Source of the DNA: Craspedostauros australis
Taxonomy: Eukaryota > Bacillariophyta > Bacillariophyceae > Mastogloiales > Achnanthaceae
Assembly (NCBI GenBank): GCA_026770025.1
Contig: JAMXDE010000016.1
Location: forward strand, 248,001 to 312,000
DNA: 64,000 bases
Direction of reading: 5' to 3'
The notes beneath the pieces are model-generated. The model saw only the letters and a list, made by a program, of their open reading frames with translations, had not been told where the DNA came from and ran no database searches. Below, piece after piece: positions 10,355 to 21,525 of the stretch (its first letter is position 1; each line of letters starts with the position of its first letter). A program made the position numbers and the translations under genes.

Positions 10355-12102
10355 ATGGGACGCATCACCATCTTTACGCTGGAAGATTGCCGGTTCTGCA
10401 AGCGGGTGAAGACCACACTGAGCAAGTGGGACATCCCGTTCACCGAGATCAACCTCACCGACTACCCTTCCAAACGACAGGACATGCTCTCTGTTTCCAA
10501 CCGACTCACGGTGCCGCAGGTGTTCCTCAACGACCTGCACGTTGGAGGTGCCGAGGAGACCATCAGCATGATCGAGAAATGGGAGAGCAATCCAACCACG
10601 AGTCCGCTGGAGGTGTACGCATCTCTGGTCGCCAGCGGCAACGACCCACAAGATCCCCGCCTGGAACCACCAAGCAGCCCTCCAGAGAGCCCTCCGTCTC
10701 CGCCGCCACCGAGAGAAGATGTCAATTGCATCCAACTGCCGGACGGCAGCACGACGAGCGTCCTGGAGATGATGGAGATGCTCAAAAAGATTTTGCCGCG
10801 CCGAGACCTCAAGTACCGCTTCAAAACCTACAAGCGCTGCTTCCGAGGCAGCGAATGCATCGAGGCCTTGGCGACGGAGTACGATATCTCGAGGAGCGAC
10901 GCCGAAGCGTTCGCGTACTCCTTGCAGACGAAGCACGCGATGCTGGATCACGTTGTCGGAGACCACTTCGTCGAGGACACTGACGCGCTTTTCTTTCGGT
11001 TGCAGTGCGACCAGCAACCCAACATCCTCAACTCATACCGCAAGTGGACCGAGCGCGTGGATGACGATGTGGTTGGACTCGTCCTTCGTCTCAAGAAAAT
11101 GCTCGGGAAGATCGAGAGCGCCATGACCGACAACGAAGGCAAGGTCAACTACAAGCAGGCGAAGAACCACGCCCTCTACCCTGCCTTCGAGGAGGCTGTT
11201 TGTGAGCTCCAAGGCGTGGTCATTGCGAACATGAAGGAGAACGTCAAGTTGGTGAGTACCCAATTGTATTCTATGGTATAGCATAGTACCAGGGTGTGTG
11301 GAGACGTCGACTCCTGCCTATCGTGATATCGATACTTCATCCCTCATCTCTCACACATGCTCATACATTCTGTGTTTTTTTTTTACATAACAACATCCAA
11401 TACGACCACACAATACAATACAATATTCTACAATACAACACCATTCAACATCAGGCATTCTGCATCAACCTTTACAACCTGATGATCAAGTACGCCTTCA
11501 TGAAAGTTGGCATCGGCACAACAGGCAGCTCACGATTGAATTTCTTCAACAACGTTTCGATGCAGGTCGGTTTCGACGTCCTCTCCTTCCAAGACCTGGA
11601 GAATGGCGTTCTGCGCGACAACCGCAAAGCGCCGTACGCGCTGCAAAAACAATTCCATGCCGACGACGATAGGCTCCGCCTCACTGTGGATCACGTCGAT
11701 AATCGAATCCACTTTGCGTTGAATTGCGGTGCAGCTTCTTGCCCACCCGTCAAGGCGTTCCACGCTGAGTCCATCGAAGAAGAATTGCGTATCATCGCGC
11801 AGGCATTTTGCGAGGACGACTCGAATGTCCGGATCGATCCGGAGACTTCGGAGGTTCATCTCTCTTCGATCTTCAACTGGTACAAGGAAGACTTCTGTGG
11901 CCCATCGGGCAAGTCCAGCGACCTCCTGCCCATCATCCTGCCATTCCTCCGAGATTTCAAGAAGCAGAACTTGGAGGTCATGATCAATTCCGGCAAGAAG
12001 GTGAAGGTGATTTTCAACAAGTACAATTGGACATCGGACGCAAGCTCTTTCGTTCCATTCAGCGGAGGCAACTTGAGAGCCAACAGCACGCGCTTTTTGT
12101 AA
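10355..12102 (+). CDS. Glutaredoxin-DEP-DUF547 fusion protein (two exons)
   Basis: Model: exons 10355-11251 and 11455-12102 with a 203-bp phase-0 intron, 514 residues. The ATG context is GCACCATGG; an in-frame TTG upstream at 10286 is ignored. A glutaredoxin domain comes first: FTLEDCRFCKRV (CxxC active site, about residues 10-13), the TVPQVF cis-proline loop and a GG motif. A Pro-rich linker leads to a DEP domain (YRFKTYKRCFRGSECIEAL, about 150-230). The rest is DUF547, starting NLYNLMIKYAF straight after the splice junction and including FALNCGAASCPPV. This three-domain order is one I recall from diatoms and some plants. It is probably a cytosolic redox-responsive adaptor; DEP domains often bind membranes or G-protein partners. 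The enzymatic role of DUF547 is unknown. Confidence 0.9.
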
Positions 12103-12594
12103 AATTGCGGCAATGGCGCACACTGGCGAGAGTATCGGGAAACAGCATCACTCGAGGACTGCCACCTCGCAACCAATTGGCTCTGTCTCTCGTGCGCTTC
12201 AGCGGATTGCTTGCCCATGTTGCTGGGCGCACTCTGCGATGAAGCAGCATTGCGTACGAGTCCCGTTGCGAATGCAGTATCTGCGTGCGTTCAGACATAA
12301 TCGCTTAACCACTCGTACTATACACGATACGTTGCTTAGAAACAGACTGAGAAAGCTAGTTTTGCTTCACACACATTAGTACATCATGAGTGCGTGCATT
12401 GTTTACGACCAACATCACTTCTGCGATGGGGAAACATGTTTGGCCATCGACAGTATCGTTGCCGCCCGGATCGGCGCATCTAGTTGTGTTGGAGTCTTCG
12501 TTGACTACCTCGGTACGTACGTGTGTGCTCCAGATCGGTACCAGCACTTCTTGCCGTGACAGGACAGTGTACACGACGAGTAGCACGAAGCTCG
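12103..12594. other. Convergent intergenic region
   Basis: Between the DUF547 gene stop (+) and the LRR gene stop (-). CACTCGTACTATACACG at about 12312 is a variant of the recurrent TACTCGTA octamer. Nothing else recognised. Confidence 0.55.
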
Positions 12595-13747
12595 TCATCT
12601 GTTGGGCGACACAACCATCGGACCAAGGTGCCGAAGGAAATGGTAGAGTACCTCGATCCGGCCACGGTCCGTGGCATGGTCACGTTCCCACTGCAGCCGG
12701 TGGACTCTGGCCAGCACATGGGGCCATAAACTCATCGGAATGCATGGTGCTGATGGCGACGATGGTGACAGCTGTGTACCACGCGGGGCGGGTCCAGTTG
12801 GTGTCGATGTCACCAATGCTGCGCCGTGTCCTGGTCCATTCGTGCTCGTGCTCGTATCCATACTTCCATCGAACGTGTCTGCCGTTCGTCGCAAGAACAG
12901 AAGATGGCGTCCTCCGTGATTCAGACGGCAATAGTACTGCAAGTTCGACTGAATCCGCTGCATTCGAGGATGCCGGTGACGTCTTTGATCAACGTAATAC
13001 GTGGGGATACGGACGTCGATCAGATGGACATGTGAACATTGGACTGCATCCAAGAGCGAGTGGGCACCAACTGGACTTATGCCCGCATTGCCATGCAGCC
13101 AGAGCCTTTGAAGGAACGGCGGGAGGTTCTGCGACAATGCAGTTATGCCAATATCCGTAATTTTGTTGTTCTTCAGGTCCAAATGCTGGATGGAACGGCA
13201 TCGCGAAATTGCTCGGGCAAGATGCTCGATGTTGCAATTCGTCAGCTTATTGCTTGACAGATGCAAGGCTTGCAAGCTACACGCTGGACTTTGAAAACAC
13301 GCGCGCAAAAGATGCAATGGGCCTCTGCGGTTCCTGGTGTGTTGAACATGGTCATTACCGTCGCCACCGGCATCGTCAGTGACCGCTGGAGCTTGACGAG
13401 GCTCCAGCTGATGGCTCAGTCCGATCACCTTCAAGGACGGCACAGCTTGCAGGAACCTTGTAACGACCGCGAAAGTGTGCTGTTGACAAGCGTTGCTCTC
13501 CAACGTCAGCCTGGTGAGAGCGGGATGCCCCTCCAGCGCTTCCGCGAGAGCTATGACGTCTGCGGAGTCGAGTTGGCACTGATTGAGCTGCAAGCACCTG
13601 AGCGTATGTACTTGAGCGACAGTGCTGGCGAGCAACCGGATGGCCGGCGTTGCTGCTGTTGCTGCTGTTACCGATACCAATGGTGGGGTATCTGTTTCTT
13701 CTTCCTCCTCCTCTTCGTTCTGATTGTGATCATCTTCTGTGACGCCA

Positions 13748-13780
<33 letters not shown>

Positions 13781-14499
13781 CTGCCGCTGCTCATCTGTCG
13801 CCGTCCAAATGTGCACGTGCTCAAGTTGAGCTCCTCAAGACACGTCGTCGATTGAATTCCATCGCAAAGACCTGCGATGGTGTCAGCATCCCATTCCGCT
13901 GAGAATATGGTGAGATATCGCAGAGTGCCCGAGCATCGTTTCAACCCTTCGCTCAGAGCTGAAGACAGTGGTGTACTGGCTGTGTTTGGCTGAGACAGAG
14001 ACAGGGATAATCTCTGAAGATGCGAAGAGGATACGGATAAGAGGAATCGGACAGCATCAGGACCCAAGTCCGTGCATGCAAAGACATCGATGCTGGTCCA
14101 CTGTGGAAGACATCTCACCGCTGATCCTGTTTTGCGCTCAGCGGAAGTATCGCCATTGCCATTTCCTGCGTTCCCACGATCGTGTGTCCAAGGTGCTCTG
14201 CGTGGGTCTGCAAGGACATCGCAAAGCAATTCCCGAAACGACAGGCGCATGAGGTACACCTTTCGGATGGTCTCGCTGCACATGGCTTGGCGCAGTTGTC
14301 TGCGGACGTTTTCGCCCCGATCGTCGTTGGTATGGCTGACATTGCTGAACTCAAACGGAGGGCACGTGACGTGCGAATGGCGATCGTTGGCATCGTTCTG
14401 TTGCGATTCCCTTCCGATGAATTCTATGGATTGCCCATCGATGATCACCACCTCCTCTCGGTTGATCCCTGATCGATGATTTCCCACCAGCAGACGCAT
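12595..14499 (-). CDS. Leucine-rich-repeat (RNase-inhibitor type) protein
   Basis: 634 residues from the ATG at 14499; the open frame reaches a TTG nine codons earlier, preceded at once by an in-frame TGA. After a long N-terminal part come LRR units of the RNase-inhibitor/NLR type, for example LRCLQLNQCQLDSADVIAL, LTRLTLESNACQ, LQALHLSSNKLTNCNIEHL and IQHLDLKNNKITDIGITAL. Between repeats sit a poly-Ala run (about 10) and a Glu run (7), encoded by repeated GCT/GCN and GAA/GAG codons near 13700-13790. The C-terminus, SLWPHVLARVHRL then VLYHFLRHLGPMVV, resembles an end motif of unstudied diatom LRR proteins. Likely a soluble binding scaffold; ligand unknown. An upstream exon cannot be ruled out. 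Confidence 0.82.
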
Positions 14500-15111
14500 C
14501 TCGAATCGCTGGATTTGTTCTGTCAATCAGCACAACGAAATGGACCGCGGAAGATCGTGATGATGGTTGAAGGCGATGCACTCTCGAATGCTCGAAGCTG
14601 GAATGCGGCGATGCGGATGAATGGTGGATACTGCAATATTATATAAAATAATATAATACAATGATTGGTGAGGTGCAGTCTGCAGGATGTCGATGCGCCA
14701 GCAAGCGGAAAGAGGAGGAGGAGGAGTATGGTGTCGCCATGCGTACTCTGCATGTGCTTGTGTTGGTAGAGAAACAGGATCAAGTCCGTGATCGCGAGTT
14801 CCGCGTTGTTCTTTTCTGCAGAAAACGAGAAGAACTCGACTTCGCGATCCGTGGATACGGAGCTTCCACTCGATTCGGGCATGATGTTTGTGCGGCGATG
14901 AGGCTACGACTATGAATAGATAGGTAGTGTAGACCAACTCTTGCGAGGCTTCACCCTGTGGTAAATCCGCGAGTTGGAGAATAGAGTGCTGCATTCATTT
15001 CAATTTCATTGAGAGATTCATTTGATATACTCTATTACTCTGTACTATTATATCACACATCTATCGCAAGTATGTTCACTCCGAGCACCATCATTATCCA
15101 CATCTAATACA
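14500..15111. other. Intergenic region upstream of the LRR gene
   Basis: Holds an AT-rich patch at 14636-14662 (TATATAAAATAATATAATAC) about 140 bp before the LRR start, which could be core promoter. Another AT-rich stretch at 15000-15060 lies just past the monooxygenase stop. No gene seen. Confidence 0.5.
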
Positions 15112-17568
15112 TCAGCGGTAGCGATACTGAACCATTTTGTCTTTGAGTCGTTCAACGCCGTCGCTGTCGTTGGAGGTGATCGAAAGAACGTGGCCATCAG
15201 GTCGAATTGCCACCAAAAGAGGCGACCTTGGCGCTGTGGTTGATGCCGCAGGAGAGGGATTCGATGGAACAACAACGTCCAGAGCCTCCCATGCAGCTGC
15301 ATTCACAGCAAGGTGGAGACAGCCAGAATCTTCATCATCGTCATCGCCATCACCACTGCCGTCGTTTGCGTCTCCGATAGTCATCCGAACAGTTTCGCAT
15401 GGGAGCTTGATCTCCCGTCGGATGTGCTCTGCTAGTTCCAATAGATTGTGGCCATCACTGGCCTTGCTACCAGGATCGAATGCAATTTCCAAGAGCACGA
15501 AATTGACGGGCGATCGCATGCTCCGTATTTGGGAAGGAAGATCTCTTGTGCTCACGGTATTCACAAGCTTGCTATCGTTCTCGCCAGCGTCACTTTGATC
15601 CCTATCCAACCCTTGTATGGATGTACCGCTCATCCATGTTGATCGAGCGGTGCTGCCGGATTCCATCTTGGCCCACACATGCGGGAACAGAAAACCCTCT
15701 TCGAGCCTGTGATGGCCACCCACCGAATCATTCTCCCACGATGTGGAGGAGATCACACCTGATTGGGAGTTCGTGGTCTCCGCATCATTCGCACGCCCCG
15801 CCTCGGTTGTACTGTATCGGAAACCCAATTCGGATTCAGGAAAGAGCAACGGCAATCCTTGCCCCGAGCCGAGCAAACGGCGCAGGTTGCCTGTGACATG
15901 CTTTGTGAACGGATTGTTTGGATTCGTCAAATTCGACAGTGGCGCCATTGCAGTGCGCAGCAATGTCAGGAACGTTTGACGTCGGTACTCAAATGGAACA
16001 AACGACATTGGACCATCCAATGCGGCGAGCAGCACAGCCGGATGCTTCTCGTCCAAGTAGCATGACTTGGTGACGCCGAGGACGCGATTGTAGTTGCGCA
16101 CCGATAATGCGGCATTGTTTCTCGCGACTGGTTGTCGCTCCTGCTGGTACGACTTGGCAATCTCGTGAATACCTGCTGGCGACTGTTGCAATGCAAGCTT
16201 CCATGCCAGCGCGAATGCGTCCTGCAACCCTGTGTTCATCCCGAAACCTCCGGCTGGAGGAAACACATGTGCCGCGTCGCCGGCAAGGAAAGCAACAGCG
16301 CCGTCCATCTCGTCGGTTCGGTCTGTGCTGGTGTGGCCTGCGCCGCCTGAATGATAGTACGTCTCTGCCACCAAGGATCCCATCGTCCATTCGCGGATGG
16401 ATTGGATTTGAAATGCGATATCGTTGCCAACAGCCGCTTTCACCATGCCGCGCACCTTGTCCTCCGTGAAATCGTCCTTCAGATTTTGGTACGGGTGGAA
16501 GTAGGGTATTTGCATCACGTAGTCACCGTTTCCGTGCCGCACCACCATGGCAAGGACTTCCGCGGAAAACACCGTGTACAGCATGGAGGGTGGAATCATA
16601 GAATCATCTTCCTCGATGCGGAAGTGAACGTTGACCAGGCGTTGGATTTCTGCTGTCCCGCGCATGGAAATGCCCAGTTTGGATCGCAGCTGCGAATTCG
16701 CTCCGTCGCAGGCGATGATGGATTTGCAGAAGATGGCTTGCCCGCATGCTGTTGTCACCTTCCAGCCGGCACTTTGAGAGCTGCTTGAGGTGCTGTCACT
16801 GTCGTTGTTAACTGTGGTCATGGTTGCGCCTCCCTTGTCACTGTCGTTGGAATGAACCCACGAATCGCTCTGTGGCAGCGTCGCCTTCTCAATATGTTGC
16901 ACGTACTTTCCATAATCGATCCTTTGCGTATCATCGTCCAAATTCTGCGTTGCCGCATCGTACAGAATGCGGCAGAAGGTGTGCTGCGCCAGATGACCGA
17001 CTGAGCAATCGCTGAGATCGCGATTGCGATCTGACATTGCCTGCGACGCTGACTTAGAGTCGGTGACTCCATCCAACAGCACCCCATTCGCATCAGCGCC
17101 GGCACGCAGCGGGCGATCAACGGGATGCACCACCTTGGCCATGACGTTGGAATGGATGCCATTCTGCATCGATGGACCAAACTGGAATGAATTCCATTCC
17201 TCGACCGGCGGCATGGCTTGCCGAACCGTGTCATACACCGATGGCAACGCATGGCGCAGTATTTCCATGGTGCGAGTGTTCAAGAAGTGCGCTTGCGGAT
17301 GATCGAAACGCCGTTCCGTCGATTGTCCCTCGAGCAGGAGGAATGGGGTGCCGAACAGCTTGAATAGGTTGGCGAACATCAACCCAGTCGGACCGCCTCC
17401 CACGATGAGAATGGGCGTTGACTGTGCCAAGGAAGGAACCGTTGATGAGAACCTGAGGGGATATTGGGAACGGCTGACGTGTGATGAGATCGCCAGCTCC
17501 ATTTGACATCTCAGACGGCGTTTCCCAATCCTCAACACTGCCGACCTGCACCGTTCCAATCTCCACAT
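15112..17568 (-). CDS. FAD-dependent aromatic monooxygenase (PF01494 type), probably organellar
   Basis: 818 residues from the ATG at 17568; a GTG five codons upstream is not used. The first 42 residues are Arg-rich with no acidic residue before Glu5 and few others (MWRLERCRSAVLRIGKRRLR), typical of a mitochondrial presequence. FAD-binding motifs are in order: ILIVGGGPTGLMFANLF (GxGxxG, about 54-70), IIACDGANSQLR (DG motif, about 285-296) and FLAGDAAHVFPPAGGFGMNTG (GD motif, about 427-447). The C-terminal part ends with PLLVAIRPDGHVLSI, the thioredoxin-like end of phenol-hydroxylase-type enzymes. It is longer than the usual 550-650 residues because of Ser/Asp-rich insertions. Expected chemistry is NAD(P)H- and O2-dependent ring hydroxylation; substrate unknown. 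No intron seen. Confidence 0.9.
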   Translation of the reverse strand: MWRLERCRSAVLRIGKRRLRCQMELAISSHVSRSQYPLRFSSTVPSLAQSTPILIVGGGPTGLMFANLFKLFGTPFLLLEGQSTERRFDHPQAHFLNTRTMEILRHALPSVYDTVRQAMPPVEEWNSFQFGPSMQNGIHSNVMAKVVHPVDRPLRAGADANGVLLDGVTDSKSASQAMSDRNRDLSDCSVGHLAQHTFCRILYDAATQNLDDDTQRIDYGKYVQHIEKATLPQSDSWVHSNDSDKGGATMTTVNNDSDSTSSSSQSAGWKVTTACGQAIFCKSIIACDGANSQLRSKLGISMRGTAEIQRLVNVHFRIEEDDSMIPPSMLYTVFSAEVLAMVVRHGNGDYVMQIPYFHPYQNLKDDFTEDKVRGMVKAAVGNDIAFQIQSIREWTMGSLVAETYYHSGGAGHTSTDRTDEMDGAVAFLAGDAAHVFPPAGGFGMNTGLQDAFALAWKLALQQSPAGIHEIAKSYQQERQPVARNNAALSVRNYNRVLGVTKSCYLDEKHPAVLLAALDGPMSFVPFEYRRQTFLTLLRTAMAPLSNLTNPNNPFTKHVTGNLRRLLGSGQGLPLLFPESELGFRYSTTEAGRANDAETTNSQSGVISSTSWENDSVGGHHRLEEGFLFPHVWAKMESGSTARSTWMSGTSIQGLDRDQSDAGENDSKLVNTVSTRDLPSQIRSMRSPVNFVLLEIAFDPGSKASDGHNLLELAEHIRREIKLPCETVRMTIGDANDGSGDGDDDDEDSGCLHLAVNAAAWEALDVVVPSNPSPAASTTAPRSPLLVAIRPDGHVLSITSNDSDGVERLKDKMVQYRYR

Positions 17569-18233
17569 GTTGAAGATTGTCACGTAGTCTCCGTCCCGTT
17601 GTGTGTTTGTCGTGTGGCTCCACGCGCAGGACTCCGACCACGAGCGCGAGTACGAGTCTTCTGTTGGGCGCTGTCTTGTGATCTTGGTGTCTCGTTGAGG
17701 GCCTCAGCATTCACACACCATGCATTGAATGCCCATGATGGAAAGGTTGCACTCTTGAGCTTGAGATTGAGCTTGAGGTCGCGATCCCGAAGCTGTCGGT
17801 TGGGTTTGAATTGGTTGTGAAGAGTCGCGGTCTGTGTCACGATGTTCGCTTTGGGCGTCCGTCTTTGGTTGGCTCATTCATGACTTTTCGCGCCATTTTC
17901 GACTCATATGAATTGATAGACCACTGCGACTCAACGGTTCTCGCTCTGACACGTTTCGTGTCTCGTGCCAAACAAGTTCCATTACCAAATCACACGCTCA
18001 ACTGCCGCCGCGGCGCTATCTCAGAGATCTCCAGCGCCCTGCATCCGCGTAGTCGCTTGACAATCTACACAATTGGTTTGCACAAGGGCGATTGCGAGAC
18101 CATCACGGCATACAACGCGATCGACACAATAGGTACACTCGACGCAGAACCAAGCGGTTCCAAAGGTTTCGCAAGTGTTCAGAGACCCGTGCATACCAAC
18201 ACGTGCACGCCAGGTCTGTCAAACTGCAACAAG
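17569..18233. other. Divergent promoter region, monooxygenase / carrier gene
   Basis: Both neighbours start outward from here. The open frame of the carrier's first exon extends back to 17811 through a GTG-led stretch, but the peptide it would add has no organelle-like character and the ATG at 18234 leads straight into a signal peptide, so I leave it non-coding. Confidence 0.6.
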
Positions 18234-19646
18234 ATGAATGCGTTGAAGATGAATCTGCAAGGCCTGCTGCTGCTGGCATTGCTGCTGTGCCTGTCGGTGC
18301 CGCATTGCGCAAATGCCAAGGCCATCACACCTCACACAAGCCGCAAGAGAGATCCGCTGCCGGCCGGGGACAGAATACGGAGGCAGAGCCATGCGACCAC
18401 TGGCGGTTCCTCGGCGGCGCTGCGTCGTGCGGATTCCGCCTGGGTAGCGGGCGCCAAGAACAGCCTGGCCAGCGCCCTCGCGGCAGGATGCTCCAAGCTC
18501 ATGCTGGCACCATTTGACACGATCAAGACGCTGCAGCAGCATTCGAGGTCGACGTCGGCAGGTGCTGCCATGTCCATGTTGCAGGCCGCCAAAGTCATCG
18601 CCGCGAGACCGCACGGTATTTGGGAGTTTTACGTAAGTCATTATTGTGCGGTGTCTGGTGAGAGTGGAGATGATGCCGGCTTCGTGTTTCGTCTTGATTC
18701 GGGCGCTTCCCCAAGGCATGGACAGCTTTGTTGCCGACACTGGAATGTTGTGGAGGCTGACGCGCCATCACTGACTGCCTGTCTTGAGCGCATCTCTCGG
18801 ACACCATTTTTGCGTCGATTGCAACGATGACAACACTCCGACCATACTCACTTGCCTTCATGTTCACAATCCTCACATGGATAACACCCCGCCATCTATT
18901 GTTGTACTACTCTATGCATCATGCATCATGCGCCATTCAAATCACTGCACGATAAATAGGCGGGCGTTGGAGTGGCCGTGGTTGGGAGCATGCCGTCGGT
19001 CGGCTTGTACTTTGGCGTGTACTCGTTCTGCAAGAAGAAGTTCGCAAAGTGGGAGGATAAGAGCCCGTACATGAGCAGGACCATGTCCATCGCCATGTCG
19101 GCCGCGATTGGTAACACGATCGCATCCGCATCGCGTGTCCCGTACGAGGTCGTCAAGCAGAAGTTGCAGACCAAGGCCTACGCCAGCATGGGAGAGGCCA
19201 TTCGGGATATGTCGTTGGCGACCCTCTTTCCGACGGGAGGCATCGCATCGCAGATGTTGCGGGACATTCCGTACGCCATCTTCACGCTGCTGACGTACGA
19301 GCATTTGAAGAGTGCTTGGAAGCCGCGTGCGGAGGCCCGATTCGAGGACGTGCCCAACCGGGCCTGGGATGTTTTGGTGGGAGGTTTGGCCGGCGGCGTC
19401 GGAAGCTACCTGACAAATCCGATGGATGTCATCAAGACGCGCCTTCAGACCTCCAGCGCGCTGTACGGGGGATCCATTCGAACGTGCGCCTCGCAGACCT
19501 GGCAGGAGGGCGGAGCCATGGCGTTCCTCAGAGGCAGCGTGCCGCGCCTCATTCACAAGGTGCCCGCCAACGCATGCTTCTTCCTCTTTTACGAATTCTT
19601 CAGATCCGTCCTGCGAGTCAACGACGATAAATTGGAGGAAGAGTAG
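18234..19646 (+). CDS. Mitochondrial-carrier-family protein with N-terminal signal peptide (two exons)
   Basis: Model: exons 18234-18632 and 18960-19646, 327-bp phase-0 GT-AG intron, 361 residues. Three carrier repeats are visible with signatures PFDTIKTLQQ, VPYEVVKQKLQT and PMDVIKTRLQT (Px[DE]xxK). VPYEVVKQKLQTKAY and DIPYAIFTLLTYEHLK resemble S-adenosylmethionine carriers (SAMC/SAMT), so SAM exchange is the best guess, not proven. Unlike mitochondrial members it begins MNALKMNLQGLLLLALLLCLSVPHCANA, a clear ER signal peptide with cleavage likely after CANA. A basic, Ser-rich stretch of about 45 residues follows. In a complex-plastid alga this points to a plastid or periplastid membrane. The residue after the predicted cleavage is Lys, not Phe, so stroma-side import is not assured. 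Confidence 0.88.
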
Positions 19647-19882
19647 AGTGGAGAGCAGCGAGCAATGCGATGTGATGCGAAACTCAACACAAAAAGCGAT
19701 AGAGAAAACTGCTAACTTGCATCAAATGCAATGAACGAAAACGCTATTGCGCGTTCACATGCAATCTTACTAGTGTTTGCTAATAGCGTTTGTAAGACTG
19801 AAGTGTATCTGATGACCCGCCCATGCAGTCGTAGTTGCTCACAGTGCGTCCAACGATACAACGGCCATGATCATCATCATGA

Positions 19883-20380
19883 TCATTGCACGCTGGCCAA
19901 ATAAGGATCCACCGCCCACAGCGGCAACTTGACGGACGGCGGATGAAAGGATTGGATCACCTCCATGGACTGTTCCCCCAACGACAATGGCTTCTGCCAC
20001 TGGTACTTGTCCTCGTTGTCTGTTGCGTCATGCGATGCCATCGCCATGGCAAAGCATTGGTGAATGGCGCTGTTGTCCCATGCCATGGATTCCGATGGTC
20101 GTGGCAGCATCTTGGGTTTGCCAGGATCCATCAACATCTCCATGGGAATTTCCACGTCCATCAGATCGTCATCGTCATCGTCGCCACCTGCGTCGGCACT
20201 GCCGTCTTGTTGTTGCGGCTGCTGTTGTGGGTTTGTCGATATCGCTGCTGTACTTGCGCCGGCTGCTATCTCTTCGTTGGATTGCGGCTGCGCCGACTCA
20301 GCTTCTGTCGAATTCGCCAATCCATCATCTGCCTGCGTTCGTGCTTTGCCATCGTTCATGGCTTTGTCTGCATCACTCAT
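19883..20380 (-). CDS. Acidic hypothetical protein
   Basis: 165 residues, ATG at 20380. The N-terminal half is low-complexity: Gln/Asn repeats (NPQQQPQQQD) then a run of six Asp. The C-terminal half looks ordered: PRPSESMAWDNSAIHQCFAM, then LSLGEQSMEVIQ and PLWAVDPYLASVQ at the end. I do not recognise the domain. Its stop faces the carrier stop 237 bp away (convergent) and its start is divergent to the kinase gene. The biased codon composition and clean ATG make a real gene likely, but the evidence is compositional only. Confidence 0.6.
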   Translation of the reverse strand: MSDADKAMNDGKARTQADDGLANSTEAESAQPQSNEEIAAGASTAAISTNPQQQPQQQDGSADAGGDDDDDDLMDVEIPMEMLMDPGKPKMLPRPSESMAWDNSAIHQCFAMAMASHDATDNEDKYQWQKPLSLGEQSMEVIQSFHPPSVKLPLWAVDPYLASVQ

Positions 20381-21525
20381 TCTGTCGGTCGTGATGATGG
20401 TATTGTTTGGCTTGCTCGACTCTTCAACTGCTATGTGATGTCATGTGACCTTGATTTGATTTGGTGGGATGATGTTTGCTGTGTCGAGAACAGAAGCCAA
20501 TTTGTCGGATCTCGCGGATGTGTGGAGCGGAGCTGATGTGTGGTCGAGACATTTCGGGTGATGACGAGTCGTGGCTACTCGCAGCCGCACCCGGCTATTC
20601 TGCGATCGAAGAAAGCATCATGACCGTTGGGACATCGTCACTCTGCTGCCCGTTGCTCGGATACCGCCTCTTAGGCCGCAATGTAGATCCAGGCAATTGG
20701 TGAACAACCAATGAACAACGGATCCGCAACCACTTGCGCCTCATGTCTCTCATCCTTTGAATGTTGGACTCATTCAACGGAATGGCGCTTCCGTCACTTC
20801 AAAATGACTTCTCGCCATTTCCTTCGTTTGGTCTAGTTAGAGTACTTTCCATTCGCACGAGTATGCAACATCCTTTGGGAAACGTTCTCATGTCGCCCTT
20901 GGGTGAACCGGCGAATGCATAAGCTATCCGAAAGCACAGCACTTTCGAGCTTGTCTTGGTAGCTTCCCTCTTGTTGATTGACAGAGGTCATACACTTGTC
21001 AAAGCCTAAGTGAGAAAGCTCATCAGGTGGAAATTGTTTTTCTGCTATGTTGGCATCAAGCCGCCTTGGCACTCTCCATCAATGGATTGCCAAACATGGT
21101 GGTCTTGCATGCAAGATGAACGCCTTCGTCGATTGTACCATACCCGGAGAAGCGGGAGACACGTCGCCAACGGCTCCTCATCCAAGAGTGACGAACGAAG
21201 CAAGTCGAATGATTTCACTTTCTGATTCTGTTGTCGTGGTTGCCCGTGAGTATAGTAGGTAATTCTCATATGACAGAAAGCACACACGCAACCAACAGAG
21301 TGAAGCAACATATAGTACTACTTACCTAATAAGGCGCGAAAGGAGGCAAGCATGCCGAGCTTGGAGCGGTGTTGGTGTTGCAAAGATGCCTCTTGCTTCG
21401 CTGAGGCGCTTCGTCTCGCCTTTTTTGTGCCATCCAAGTTCGCGGCAACCAAAAGAACCAAAAGGTATCCGTGATTCAAAACTGATGGCCGTGACTCGGA
21501 TCCGCCACATTCACAAACACGCACC
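20381..21525. other. Divergent promoter region, acidic protein / kinase gene
   Basis: 1.1 kb without a credible gene. Frames of 60-88 codons on both strands do not resemble proteins I know. Short AT-rich patches near 20830-20850 and 21290-21320 could be promoter elements. No RNA gene seen. Confidence 0.5.

Noticed and set aside
10076-11017. 313-codon minus open frame
   Set aside because: Antisense of the Grx-DEP-DUF547 exon.
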